From assembly GCF_022836875.1 (NCBI RefSeq), contig NZ_CP090376.1:1550001-1614000 (forward strand): 64,000 bases of DNA, given 5' to 3'. This DNA is from Flavobacterium enshiense. Lineage in GTDB: Bacteria > Bacteroidota > Bacteroidia > Flavobacteriales > Flavobacteriaceae. This document shows positions 51,372-60,898 of this stretch, piece after piece. The position numbers and the translations under genes were made by a program. Under the pieces are notes generated by a model. The model did no database searches and was not told where the DNA came from. It saw nothing but the letters and a program-made list of their open reading frames with translations. The stretch's first letter is position 1; the number at the start of each line of letters is the position of its first letter.

Positions 51372-54300
51372 ATGAAGAAATTACTACTCTTATCCTTTGT
51401 TCTGATTCAGGTCAATCTGATGTCGGCACAGAGTGTTGGGGACACCATTAGGGTACAGGGCTTTACTCGCAACAGTACCAGCAGGGATAAGCTGATTAGC
51501 TTTCCGAACAATCCCAATTTAACTTTTGAAAAGATCATTCTTAAGTACAACTTGCGTTGCAAGAATGCACAAGTATTGATGACAAATGAAGATGGTGTTA
51601 CCGGTTGTGGTGAGTGGGATTACTCGGTTAATACTTTTATTGCCGACAGTTCTAAAATTGAGAAAGTACTTTCGAAACAACCTAATTACACGATTTCCGG
51701 TTTTACAGGAACTTCTTTTCCATATACATCACAGCAAACCTACGATCATTATGATTTTACCCAGAAGAATGTGGTCTTGAATTCCACTGTTTCTGAAAAT
51801 GCATATCAGGTTGGAAACGGCAGTGCTGTAATGTCAAATTTGGTTAAAACTAGTTTAAGAAGCGGAAGATCTCAAATCCTTATTAAAGCTTCGGAACTGG
51901 CAGCTGCCGGATTTTCTGCGGGTAATATCAATGCGATCAGTCTAAATGTATCCAATGCGGGTGGAGTGGCGAAATTCCTGAAACTGAAAATCAAAAACAG
52001 CAGTGCATCCAGCATGCAAGCCAGTGCACTTGATTTTACGGGTTTTACTGATGTGTTTTTCAGAGATTATACTTTCGTGAACGGTGCTAACAGAATTCAG
52101 TTCCACACGCCATTTAGCTGGAACGGTACTAGCAATATTATTATTGAAGTGTCATTTTCAAATCCTGGTAACGGAAACAACATTGAATTTTCAGGATTCG
52201 CTAATCCGGAAAACAGAGTGTTAACTGCAAGCAATATAGCTTCGGTTAATCTTTCTGAAGATGGTTTTGTCGATGTCGCGACTCAGTTTTTTAATTCCAT
52301 CAATAATCAGATGACGATGAGTTTCTGGGTAAAGGGAGCTAGCGATCTTCCTTCGGGTACTACTTTAGTGTATGGCTATTCAACCGATGTCACCCAGCGA
52401 CAAGTTACTGTACATATGCCTTGGGCTACTGATATTTATTTTGATAGCGGAAATGCGAGTGGTGCATATGATAGAATCAATAAACCCTTCAGTACTGATA
52501 ACGTTATTAAAGGAGTTTGGAATCATTGGACTTTTACTAAAAATGCCAGTACAGGTGTCATGAATATTTATTTGAATGGTGCTTTGTGGCAAACCGGTAC
52601 AGGAAAAACGAGAACTATCAGTTTACTGAAATTAATCTTAGGAAAACTTGCTGATGGCGTGAATCCTGACAGTAAATATTATAAAGGGAATGTTAGAGAA
52701 TTCACGGTATGGAACAAAGAGCTTTCGGCTGCAAACATTCTGAATTGGAAAAATAAAACGATTGATGCCACACATCCGGATTATGCCAATTTGGTGGCTT
52801 ATTACAAACTGGATGAGGCAACAGGGCAAATCGTAAATGATGCTAAAAATGGCATAACATCTGCAGGAACCAATCTGGCTTGGAATTATGAAAGAGGGGA
52901 TCAGTTAACAACAACTTTTACTGAATCTTCTGTTTTGCCTAATATTACTTTTTACCGTGGATCTTATAGCCAAACGGTTTCCGATGTGGTAACTCGTTTT
53001 TCTAATCCGCGAAGCAAAAGAACGGTTAAAAATTATTCGATCACTTCTACGGAAGGTGTAATGCCGATGAAAAATGATGTTGTTAACACAGTCTCTACAA
53101 CTTTCTTGTTCGATACTACTGCCGAAAACGTTTACAATGGGGATACTGGAAGTTTGATTACGACGCTTCCTATTACACCTGAAGGAACTATTGCTATTGT
53201 GGATTTGGATTATTATAAAAGATATCCTTACTATAATGAACTGGTATCGTTTGTTTCGCCTTATGGTAAAGGATTGGATTTTGGTCCGAACGGAAAAACA
53301 TGGTACTTTGACATGTCTGACTATGTGCAATTACTGAAAGGAAATAAACGATTAGTAGCGAACGGAGGTGTCTTGCAGGAAGAAATGGATTTGGAGTTTT
53401 TATTTATCGTAGGAACCCCGCCAAGAAACGTAGTGCAGTACGATCAGGTATGGCAAGGACAATACCGTATGGGGAATGTGAGTATCGCAAATATCAACAA
53501 TGGTTCAAAATTCACAACAAATAACTATACTTTCAGTCCGCTGGGTACTTCTTTTAAAATGAAATCTTCGATTACAGGACACGGAAATGAGGGTGAGTTC
53601 CCAGGTACAGGAAATGGAGGACAGGTTTATCACAAGATTTTAGTGAATAATGTAGAGAAATACAATTGGACAATTACTCAACCATGTTCTGAAAATCCGG
53701 TTTACCCTCAAGGAGGGACATGGGTGTACGACAGACAGGGATGGTGTCCGGGTCAAAGAACGATGATGAAAGAACTGGATTTGACACCAAACGTTACTGC
53801 CGGAAGCACAATGGCATTAGACTATAAAACTTCTGACCCTTTGAAGCCTACTGGTACTTACAATTATATTGTTACGCATCAGATTGTTGGATACGGAGCG
53901 CCTAACTTTACTTTGGATGCTGCCATCGATCAGGTTAAAGCGCCTAACAATGCCAATGCTGAGTTTCAAAGAATCAATCCAATGTGCGAAAGACCGATTA
54001 TTACGCTTAAAAATACAGGAGCTAATGTCTTAACTAATGTTGTTTTCGAGTATTGGATCAATAATGCAAGTACACGCCAAACCTACACTTGGACAGGTTC
54101 GTTGGCATCAATGGCTACTACAGATGTTCTTTTACCGTTAAATAACCTGTGGAACGTGGGGGTTAACAGTACAAATAACAAGTTTACTGTACGAATTAAC
54201 ACGGCTAACGGTGGCGCAGATGGTTATGCAAACAATAACAAGGTGGTTTCCAACTTCAGCTTACCGAATGTTATGCCGTCAGTATTTAAAATACAGTTAA

Positions 54301-54863
54301 GAACAAACAATTATCCTACCCACAACAGTTATACATTATATGATGCTTCTGGAGCACAGGTAGATTCAAAAACCTTTAGTGCTGCAAATACAACGCATAC
54401 ATACACGTATCAATCGCCTCAGGTTGCCAATGGTTGTTATCATTTGAGAGTTAATGATGCTGCTAAAGATGGATTATCTTGGTGGGCAAACGCCTCTCAG
54501 GGAACAGGTTCTATCAAAATTTTGGATGCATCAGATAATGTTATCAAAACATTGAATCCTGATTTTGGTGGTGGAGTTGATTACAGTTTCTCTGTGAACA
54601 CTCTACTTTCTAACGATGATTTTGTTGTTAAAAACGAAATCAATGTATATCCAAATCCATCCAACGGACACTTTACAGTGGAAGGCGAGGGTTTGATGGG
54701 GTCTGAAATTGTTGTTTTCGATATTTTAGGAAAAAAAGTAGCGGAAAGAACAGCAGATGAAAATCTTGTTGAGTTTAATCAAAACAACTTAAGAACGGGT
54801 ATTTACATGGTTAAAATTCAAAAAGGCAAACAAGTTGAAGTTAAAAAGTTAATCGTGAATTAA
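51372..54863 (+). CDS. Secreted LamG/PNGase-F-like T9SS protein, copy 2
   Basis: An 1163-residue paralog of the preceding gene with the same order: signal peptide, N-terminal domain, LamG-like domain (about 297-475, FFNSINNQMTMSFWVKGA to FTVWNKELS), PNGase-F-like region, C2-like domain and T9SS tail. The last roughly 590 residues match copy 1 with only about twenty to thirty differences, and parts of the DNA are identical. The lectin-like middle is clearly more diverged and carries an insertion (ADGVNPDSKYYKGN). This pattern points to gene conversion or a recent duplication with selection on the middle. Confidence 0.85.
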   Translation: MKKLLLLSFVLIQVNLMSAQSVGDTIRVQGFTRNSTSRDKLISFPNNPNLTFEKIILKYNLRCKNAQVLMTNEDGVTGCGEWDYSVNTFIADSSKIEKVLSKQPNYTISGFTGTSFPYTSQQTYDHYDFTQKNVVLNSTVSENAYQVGNGSAVMSNLVKTSLRSGRSQILIKASELAAAGFSAGNINAISLNVSNAGGVAKFLKLKIKNSSASSMQASALDFTGFTDVFFRDYTFVNGANRIQFHTPFSWNGTSNIIIEVSFSNPGNGNNIEFSGFANPENRVLTASNIASVNLSEDGFVDVATQFFNSINNQMTMSFWVKGASDLPSGTTLVYGYSTDVTQRQVTVHMPWATDIYFDSGNASGAYDRINKPFSTDNVIKGVWNHWTFTKNASTGVMNIYLNGALWQTGTGKTRTISLLKLILGKLADGVNPDSKYYKGNVREFTVWNKELSAANILNWKNKTIDATHPDYANLVAYYKLDEATGQIVNDAKNGITSAGTNLAWNYERGDQLTTTFTESSVLPNITFYRGSYSQTVSDVVTRFSNPRSKRTVKNYSITSTEGVMPMKNDVVNTVSTTFLFDTTAENVYNGDTGSLITTLPITPEGTIAIVDLDYYKRYPYYNELVSFVSPYGKGLDFGPNGKTWYFDMSDYVQLLKGNKRLVANGGVLQEEMDLEFLFIVGTPPRNVVQYDQVWQGQYRMGNVSIANINNGSKFTTNNYTFSPLGTSFKMKSSITGHGNEGEFPGTGNGGQVYHKILVNNVEKYNWTITQPCSENPVYPQGGTWVYDRQGWCPGQRTMMKELDLTPNVTAGSTMALDYKTSDPLKPTGTYNYIVTHQIVGYGAPNFTLDAAIDQVKAPNNANAEFQRINPMCERPIITLKNTGANVLTNVVFEYWINNASTRQTYTWTGSLASMATTDVLLPLNNLWNVGVNSTNNKFTVRINTANGGADGYANNNKVVSNFSLPNVMPSVFKIQLRTNNYPTHNSYTLYDASGAQVDSKTFSAANTTHTYTYQSPQVANGCYHLRVNDAAKDGLSWWANASQGTGSIKILDASDNVIKTLNPDFGGGVDYSFSVNTLLSNDDFVVKNEINVYPNPSNGHFTVEGEGLMGSEIVVFDILGKKVAERTADENLVEFNQNNLRTGIYMVKIQKGKQVEVKKLIVN

Positions 54864-54885
54864 TCTCTTTAATCATTCAACAAAG

Positions 54886-54927
54886 AAACACCCAAGCGAT
54901 ATTAGATTGTTTGGGTGTTTTTCTTTT
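54886..54927 (+). terminator. Terminator after LamG copy 2
   Basis: Same stem as at 51074 (AAACACCCAAGC / GTTTGGGTGTTT), with one base difference in the loop, followed by a T-rich tract. Confidence 0.87.
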
Positions 54928-55041
54928 AATATAGTCTTTTCTGTTTTTAAGTATATCGATTCACAAGAGAATAAGGTAATGGTGAGTTGGACTTGCCGGG
55001 AGGTCATTTGGATTTGGATAGAACAGTTGGTTTTAATATTT

Positions 55042-55082
55042 TTTATAACAAAAAAAACACTTTGTGATTTTTTTGTTATAAA
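55042..55082 (+). promoter_or_regulatory. Leader hairpin before LamG copy 3
   Basis: TTTATAACAAAAAAA and TTTTTTTGTTATAAA complement each other around CACTTTGTGA-like bases, 102 bases before the start codon. Arm lengths differ from the copy at 51232 yet pairing is kept. Confidence 0.55.
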
Positions 55083-55183
55083 ATGTAAGAATGTTAGTTT
55101 TTCGGTTATTTTATTGAATTTTTGGTAACTTTTTTTGTTATTTTCGGAAAGAAATACCAAAAAACCAATTAATACATTTAACT

Positions 55184-58100
55184 ATGAGGAAATTACTACT
55201 CTTATTCTTTGTTCTGATTCAGGCCAATCTGATGTCGGCGCAGAGCGTCGGGGATACCATCCGGGTACGAGGCTTTAATCATAACAGTATCAGCAGAGAT
55301 ACGTTGATTGGCTTTCCAAACAATCCGAGTTTAACTTTTGAAAAGATTATTCTTAAATACAATTTGAGATGCCGCAACGCAACGGTAAGATACGGGGCGG
55401 AAGACGGTGTTACCGGTTGTGGCGAATGGGATTACTCGGTTAATACATTTATAGCCGATAGTGCAAAAGTTGAAAAAGCGCTTTCAAAACAGCCTAACTA
55501 CACAATTACGGGCTTTACTGGGACTTCTTTCCCTTACACTTCTCAACAAACGTATGATCATTATGATTTTACTCAGAAAAATGTAGTGTTAAATTCCACG
55601 ACTTCTGAAAATGCATTTCAGGTTGGGAGCGGTAGTGTTTCGATGACAAATTTGGTTAAAACTAACCTGAAAAGTGGAAGATCACAAATGCTTATTACAG
55701 CTGCTCAATTGACAACTGCCGGGTTTACTGCAGGTAATATTAATGCCATCAGATTAAACGTAGCAAATAGTGGCGGAATGGCGAAATTCCTGAAAATAAA
55801 AATGAAAAACAGCACTGCTTCAAGCATGCAGGCAAGCGCGGTTGGCTTTACTGGTTTTACCGATGTGTTTTTCAGAGATTATGCTTTTGTAAACGGTGCG
55901 AACAGAATTCAGTTTCATACACCATTTAACTGGGACGGAACCAGTAACATCATCATTGAGATGTCCTTTACCAATGGGACTAACGGAACCAATATTGAGT
56001 TCGTAGGATTCCCTAATGCTGAAAACAGAGTGCTTGCAGCAAGTAATATTTCTGCGATCAATGTTTCAGGTGGTGGGTATGTTGATATCGGTACGCAATT
56101 TTTCAACACGATCAACAGCCAGGTTACTGTGAGCTTCTGGACTAAAGGAGATAGCGTTATGCCGGTAAGTAACAGTATTATTTACGGGTATTCAAATAAT
56201 AATACAGATGAGCGACAGTTAAATATTCACATGCCGTGGAATTCGGATGTTTATTTTGATTGCGGTTATGTAGGAACTACTTTCGACAGGTTGCAAAAAG
56301 CGTATGGATCTGCCAGTGTAATCAAAGATGTTTGGAATCATTGGACTTTTACAAAAAATGCTACCACAGGTGTAATGAATGTTTATTTAAATGGCGCTTT
56401 GTGGCATACAGGTACCGGAAAAACAAAAGTGATGAATATCATGAACTTTGTTTTGGGTAGATTATATACTCCTGTATATAATAATAACTATATGGGTAGA
56501 ATCAGGGAATTATCCGTTTGGGATAAAGAATTGCCTGTAGCAACTGTATTGGCATGGAAAAATAAGACAATCGATAATACACACCCTGATTATGCTAATC
56601 TGGTGGCTTATTATAAGCTGGATGAGCAGACTGGACAAACTGTAACCGACGCTAAGAATGGTGTAGTTTCTCAGGGAGCAAATCTGAGCTGGGATTTCGA
56701 AAGAGGTGATCAGTTAACAACAACTTTTACAGAATCTTCTGTATTACCAAATATTACTTTTTACCGTGGAACATATAACCAAACGGTTACGAATGTGGTA
56801 ACTCGTTTTTCTAATCCGCGAAGCAAAAAAACGGTTAAAAACCACTCGATCACTTCTATGGAAGGTGTAGTGCCTATGAAAAATGACGTTATAAATACAG
56901 TGTCTACTACTTTCATGTTTGATACAACTCCAGAAAACGTATATAATGGAGATACAGGCGCCTTGCTAAGCACACTTCCTGTGACGCCGGAAGGTACTTT
57001 ATCGATTGTAGATTTGGATTATTACAAGAGATATCCTTACTATAATGAAATAATGTCGTTTGTTTCACCTTATGGTAACGGATTGGATTTAGGTCCTAAC
57101 GGAAAAACATGGTACTTTGACATGTCTGATTATGTGAAATTACTTAAAGGTAACAAACGATTGGTAGTTAACGGAGGTAAGTGGCAAGAAGAAATGGATT
57201 TGGAATTTTTATTTATCGTAGGAACACCTCCAAGAAATGTAATACAATACGATCAGGTATGGCAAGGACATTTCCGTATGGGGAATGTTAGTATTGCTAA
57301 TATCATTAATGGTTCAAAATTCACAACAAATAACTTTTCATTCAATCCATCGGCTACTTCGTTCAAATTAAAGTCTTCAATTACAGGACACGGTAGTGAT
57401 GGTGAGTTCCAGCAAAATGGAGGACAGGTTAATCACAAGATTTTATTGAATAACGTGGAGAAATATAATTGGGTAATTTCGCAAGAATGTTCTGAAAATC
57501 CTATTTACCCTCAGGGAGGATCATGGATTTTTGACAGACAAGGATGGTGTCCGGGTCAAAGAACGTTGATGAAAGAGCATAATTTGACACCAAATGTTAC
57601 TCCAGGAAGCACTGTTGCGATGGACTACAGAACTTCAAGTCCTGCGAAACCTTCTGGTGCTTATGAGTATATTGCTACTCATCAGGTTGTTGGATATGGA
57701 GCGCCTAACTTTACGGTGGATGCAGCAATCGAACAAATTAAAGCGCCAAATAATGCTAATGCTGAATTCACCAGACTTAACCCAATGTGTGAAAGACCAA
57801 TCGTCACCATCAGAAATACAGGTGCAAATACCCTAACATCAATTGTATTAGAGTATTGGATTAATAACGCAAGTACGCATCAAACGTACACATGGACAGG
57901 GGCAATAGCTTCAATGGCAACAACGGATATTCTTTTACCGGTAAATAACTTGTGGAAGGTTGGGGTTAGCAGTTCAAATAATAAGTTTAATGTGAAAATA
58001 AATACGGCTAATGGTGCTGCTGATGGTTATGCTAACAATAACAAGTCGGTTTCTACATTCAGCTTGCCGAATGTTATGCCATCGACGTTTAAAGTTCAGT

Positions 58101-58666
58101 TAAGAACAAACAATTATCCGACTCAAAACAGTTTTACATTGTATGATGCTAATGGATTTGAATTAGATACACAAACGTTTAGTGATGCAAATACAATTCA
58201 TACGTTCACGTATCAATTAGCTCAGACTCCGAATAGCTGCTATCATTTGAGAGTAAATGATTCCCAAAATGACGGTTTGTATAGTTATTTTTCTAGTGCT
58301 CAAGGAACTGGTTCGCTTAAGATCCTGGATGCATCCGACAATGTTATTAAAACATTGAATCCTGATTTTGGAGGTGGAGTTGACTATAGTTTCTCTGTGA
58401 ATACATTACTTTCTACTGATGATATTATTTCTAAAAAAGTAATCAACGTTTATCCAAATCCATCTAAAGGACACTTTACAGTGGAAGGTGACGATTTGAT
58501 GGGATCTGAAATTGTTGTTTACGATATTTTAGGAAAAGTTGTTGCAGAAAGAACAGCCGATAATAATATGGTTGAGTTTAACCAAAACAACTTAAGAACT
58601 GGTGTTTATATGGTTAAAATCCAAAAAGGAAAACAAGTTGAAGTTAAGAAATTAATCGTGAACTAA
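55184..58666 (+). CDS. Secreted LamG/PNGase-F-like T9SS protein, copy 3
   Basis: An 1160-residue third member with the same signal peptide and domain order. The N-terminal domain is GAEDGVTGCGEWDYS, and the LamG-like region (about 300-475) includes NHWTFTKNATTGVMNVYLNG. The PNGase-F-like block is NPIYPQGGSWIFDRQGWCPG, and the T9SS tail is VYPNPSKGHFTVEG to VKKLIVN. It differs from copies 1 and 2 throughout, including the back half (shorter GEFQQNGGQVNHK loop, different C2-like part). It was therefore the first to split off or has escaped homogenisation. The signal-peptide DNA is still almost identical to copy 1. Confidence 0.85.
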   Translation: MRKLLLLFFVLIQANLMSAQSVGDTIRVRGFNHNSISRDTLIGFPNNPSLTFEKIILKYNLRCRNATVRYGAEDGVTGCGEWDYSVNTFIADSAKVEKALSKQPNYTITGFTGTSFPYTSQQTYDHYDFTQKNVVLNSTTSENAFQVGSGSVSMTNLVKTNLKSGRSQMLITAAQLTTAGFTAGNINAIRLNVANSGGMAKFLKIKMKNSTASSMQASAVGFTGFTDVFFRDYAFVNGANRIQFHTPFNWDGTSNIIIEMSFTNGTNGTNIEFVGFPNAENRVLAASNISAINVSGGGYVDIGTQFFNTINSQVTVSFWTKGDSVMPVSNSIIYGYSNNNTDERQLNIHMPWNSDVYFDCGYVGTTFDRLQKAYGSASVIKDVWNHWTFTKNATTGVMNVYLNGALWHTGTGKTKVMNIMNFVLGRLYTPVYNNNYMGRIRELSVWDKELPVATVLAWKNKTIDNTHPDYANLVAYYKLDEQTGQTVTDAKNGVVSQGANLSWDFERGDQLTTTFTESSVLPNITFYRGTYNQTVTNVVTRFSNPRSKKTVKNHSITSMEGVVPMKNDVINTVSTTFMFDTTPENVYNGDTGALLSTLPVTPEGTLSIVDLDYYKRYPYYNEIMSFVSPYGNGLDLGPNGKTWYFDMSDYVKLLKGNKRLVVNGGKWQEEMDLEFLFIVGTPPRNVIQYDQVWQGHFRMGNVSIANIINGSKFTTNNFSFNPSATSFKLKSSITGHGSDGEFQQNGGQVNHKILLNNVEKYNWVISQECSENPIYPQGGSWIFDRQGWCPGQRTLMKEHNLTPNVTPGSTVAMDYRTSSPAKPSGAYEYIATHQVVGYGAPNFTVDAAIEQIKAPNNANAEFTRLNPMCERPIVTIRNTGANTLTSIVLEYWINNASTHQTYTWTGAIASMATTDILLPVNNLWKVGVSSSNNKFNVKINTANGAADGYANNNKSVSTFSLPNVMPSTFKVQLRTNNYPTQNSFTLYDANGFELDTQTFSDANTIHTFTYQLAQTPNSCYHLRVNDSQNDGLYSYFSSAQGTGSLKILDASDNVIKTLNPDFGGGVDYSFSVNTLLSTDDIISKKVINVYPNPSKGHFTVEGDDLMGSEIVVYDILGKVVAERTADNNMVEFNQNNLRTGVYMVKIQKGKQVEVKKLIVN

Positions 58667-58687
58667 TTACCTTTACACACAACGCTG

Positions 58688-58727
58688 AAACCCCCAGGCA
58701 ATCATGTATTGTCTGGGGGTTTTCTTT
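58688..58727 (+). terminator. Terminator after LamG copy 3
   Basis: AAACCCCCAGGCAAT and ATTGTCTGGGGGTTT form a 15-bp stem (one G-T) with a five-base loop, followed by TTCTTTT. Confidence 0.88.
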
Positions 58728-58931
58728 TATATATGTCCCATTTTTTTGACTGTCAAATATTCAAAAGTAGACAACACCATAAAGTATGGTTTTTGAAAAG
58801 GAAAATGTTTTTAAACGATAAAAAATAAAGTTTGTAGGAAAATAAGAGTAATAACTATTTGTTTTTCAGTGTGTTTAAAGTTTTTTTTGTAACTTTAGTT
58901 AAATATGTTGTAATTAAAAGATTATAGTTTT

Positions 58932-60152
58932 ATGAGAAACAAGATAAAAATAGTCATCCTTTTTGTGGTCAGTATTCTGAGTGTGTCCGTTTATTCGCAA
59001 GACAAGAAAAAAGGTCAGGAACCTGAAAGTTTAGGATTGCCGGGGGATGGTTTGGATTTGTATGCGGTTTTGGATGTTTTCCAAAAATCAAAAACCATCG
59101 AGGCCTTTGAAAAATCACTGAACGATTCAGAAAAAAAAGTCAATAATCTGGACCTGAACAACGACAAGAAAGTCGATTTTATTAAAGTGACTACTAAGAA
59201 AGACGGGGATAACTTTACGTTCGTTCTGCAGGTCGATGTCAAAGAAAACGAAACGCAGGACGTGGCTGCAATCTTATTGGATAAAGATAAAAATGGAAAA
59301 GTTACAATGCAGATAGTCGGTGATGAGGATTTGTATGGAAAGGATTATATTGTTGAACCGAAGGGAAGTAAAGAAACTCCCAATCCCGGCTACACCGGGG
59401 CAGAGCCGTCTACAAAAGAACCTCAGCAGACTCAGCAGACCCAGCAGTCAACAACCACTGTTGTCGTAGAACAGACTCCAATCGTGCAATATGTGTATTC
59501 ACCAGCCTATGCGCCTTATTACCCGCCGTATTATTACGGATATTACCCTCCGTATTTCGCAGCGTTTACGGTAATGGCATGGGGGATTTATGCCAGTAAT
59601 CATTATTATCACCACCATGGCGGGCACTATCACAATACAACCGTGGTGCACAATCATAATACATACAATAACTATAATAGTAACCGAAACCGTTCCAATA
59701 CTGTAAACCAATACAACCGTGATGGAAGTTACCGAAACAACTCCAGTGTTGGCGACAGGAGTTCCAATCGCCCTTCTGCAGGGACTTCCGACCGAGGTGG
59801 CAACCGCCCTTCTGCAGGGACTTCCGATCGAGGTGGTAATCGTCCTTCAGCCGGAACTTCTGATCGAGGCGGAAATCGTCCATCAGCCGGAACTTCTAAT
59901 CGTCCGTCAACAGGGAATGCTGCGTCAACACGCCCATCTGCAGGAACATCAGACCGCTCATCCATGGGAACTTCAGCATCTACACGTCCCTCTTCAGGCT
60001 ACTCCGGATCGTCATCACGTCCATCTACGAGTTCTAGTTCAATGAGCTCAGGCCGTACCAGAAGCAGTGGCAGCTACGGAGGAGGTGGAGGCTACGGCGG
60101 CGGCGGCGGTGGAATGCGAGGCGGCGGCGGTGGCGGCGGCCGAAGAAGATAA
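58932..60152 (+). CDS. Exported low-complexity protein with RPSAGTSDRGGN repeats and Gly-rich end
   Basis: A 406-residue protein of unknown function. The signal peptide covers residues 1-22. A folded part of about 130 residues follows (LDLYAVLDVFQKSKTIEAFEKSL, VDFIKVTTKKDGDNFTFVLQ, NGKVTMQIVGDEDLYG), then a Gln/Thr linker and a Tyr/Pro-rich hydrophobic stretch (YAPYYPPYYYGYYPPYF). A His/Asn-rich stretch precedes a 12-residue repeat RPSAGTSDRGGN (three full copies plus variants from residue about 280). The end is Gly-rich with Arg (GGGMRGGGGGGGRRR). No T9SS tail is seen. The unstructured second half suggests a surface or nucleic-acid-binding role, which is speculation. Confidence 0.8.
   Translation: MRNKIKIVILFVVSILSVSVYSQDKKKGQEPESLGLPGDGLDLYAVLDVFQKSKTIEAFEKSLNDSEKKVNNLDLNNDKKVDFIKVTTKKDGDNFTFVLQVDVKENETQDVAAILLDKDKNGKVTMQIVGDEDLYGKDYIVEPKGSKETPNPGYTGAEPSTKEPQQTQQTQQSTTTVVVEQTPIVQYVYSPAYAPYYPPYYYGYYPPYFAAFTVMAWGIYASNHYYHHHGGHYHNTTVVHNHNTYNNYNSNRNRSNTVNQYNRDGSYRNNSSVGDRSSNRPSAGTSDRGGNRPSAGTSDRGGNRPSAGTSDRGGNRPSAGTSNRPSTGNAASTRPSAGTSDRSSMGTSASTRPSSGYSGSSSRPSTSSSSMSSGRTRSSGSYGGGGGYGGGGGGMRGGGGGGGRRR
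59769..59900 (+). repeat. In-frame 36-bp tandem repeat
   Basis: Copies at 59769-59804, 59805-59840 and 59841-59876, with a partial fourth to about 59900. All encode RPSAGTSDRGGN. Copies 1 and 2 are nearly identical in DNA; copy 3 differs mostly at third codon positions, so the repeat has evolved under protein-level constraint. Confidence 0.92.
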
Positions 60153-60184
60153 TTCGCAGGAATTTGTAATGGCAATAAAAACAA

Positions 60185-60216
60185 AGTGGGAGAACAGCTG
60201 TTCTCCCACTCTTTTT
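60185..60216 (+). terminator. Terminator after the low-complexity protein gene
   Basis: A 26-base perfect palindrome (60185-60210, AGTGGGAGAACAG with CTGTTCTCCCACT) followed by CTTTTTT. It could also serve the converging gene at 60235. Confidence 0.9.
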
Positions 60217-60234
60217 TATATCATTTCGAAACTT

Positions 60235-60723
60235 TTATCGCAGAGGCATATCAGAAGCGCTCATGTCTCTAACACACACATATTTGCCGTCTCTCTTTTC
60301 AAAAAGACTCATGTAATTTCCGCTGTTAACGGTAGTGTTGGTGGAGTCAACTACTTTATAAGAGCCTACTTCTACAACTTGATTTCCGTCGTTTGACACA
60401 AAAACATCGTTGGTCTGAAATGAGATTTTGTTTTTGGAACCTCCATTTAAATCGGATTTTAAAAATTCTATGATGGCCGGTTTGCCTACTAAAGGAGGTC
60501 TGTTTTGAAAGAAAGTCGTCGCATCGTCTGCATAATAGCCAATGTCTTTTAATTCTCCGGCATTATACGTTGCGGCAAATTCATCTTCCTTCGCCTGTAT
60601 TTCTTTTTTTATTTGTTCTTTGTCTACCACCGGCGCCGCGGTTTCTTCTTTCTTGTTATTGCAGGAAAACAGTAAGGTTAGCATACTTCCTAATAACACT
60701 CCTTTAATGGTCATATTTTTCAT
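60235..60723 (-). CDS. NTF2-like (SnoaL/DUF4440-type) lipoprotein
   Basis: The start at 60723 was chosen because it gives MKNMTIKGVLLGSMLTLLFSC with a lipobox Cys; the frame extends seven codons further. After the lipid anchor and a charged stretch (EQIKKEIQAKEDEFAATYNAG) the NTF2-like fold has YYADDATTFFQNRPPLVGKPAIIEFL, typical of DUF4440/SnoaL proteins. Later strands read VVEVGSYKVVDS and GNYMSLFEKRDGKYVCVRDM. Such proteins often bind small ligands or have lost catalysis; nothing here shows activity. The protein has 162 residues. Confidence 0.85.
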   Translation of the reverse strand: MKNMTIKGVLLGSMLTLLFSCNNKKEETAAPVVDKEQIKKEIQAKEDEFAATYNAGELKDIGYYADDATTFFQNRPPLVGKPAIIEFLKSDLNGGSKNKISFQTNDVFVSNDGNQVVEVGSYKVVDSTNTTVNSGNYMSLFEKRDGKYVCVRDMSASDMPLR

Positions 60724-60898
60724 AGAGTAAAGATTTAAAAACACATACTTAAAATTACTATAAAAAATTGAATATCAGGTAATTTGTTAGGAAAAATATT
60801 ATCTTGTGCAAAACAGAAAATTCCGTATTGCTTATAAAACGCATAGATCGTAAGGATAGGCGAGACTTTTTAGTTTTAATGAAGAGAAAAGAAGCTTC

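Larger units (their letters stand above)
54864..55183 (+). repeat. Intergenic repeat copy 2 between LamG genes 2 and 3
   Basis: Near-identical to 51052 onward for about 215 bases, then different. It holds a terminator and a T/A hairpin. A possible weak -7 box (TAACTTTT) lies near 55128. Otherwise nothing was recognised. Confidence 0.85.

Noticed and set aside
59769..59900. Regular 36-bp repeats considered as a CRISPR array
   Set aside because: The copies follow each other without spacers, keep the reading frame and encode a 12-residue protein repeat.
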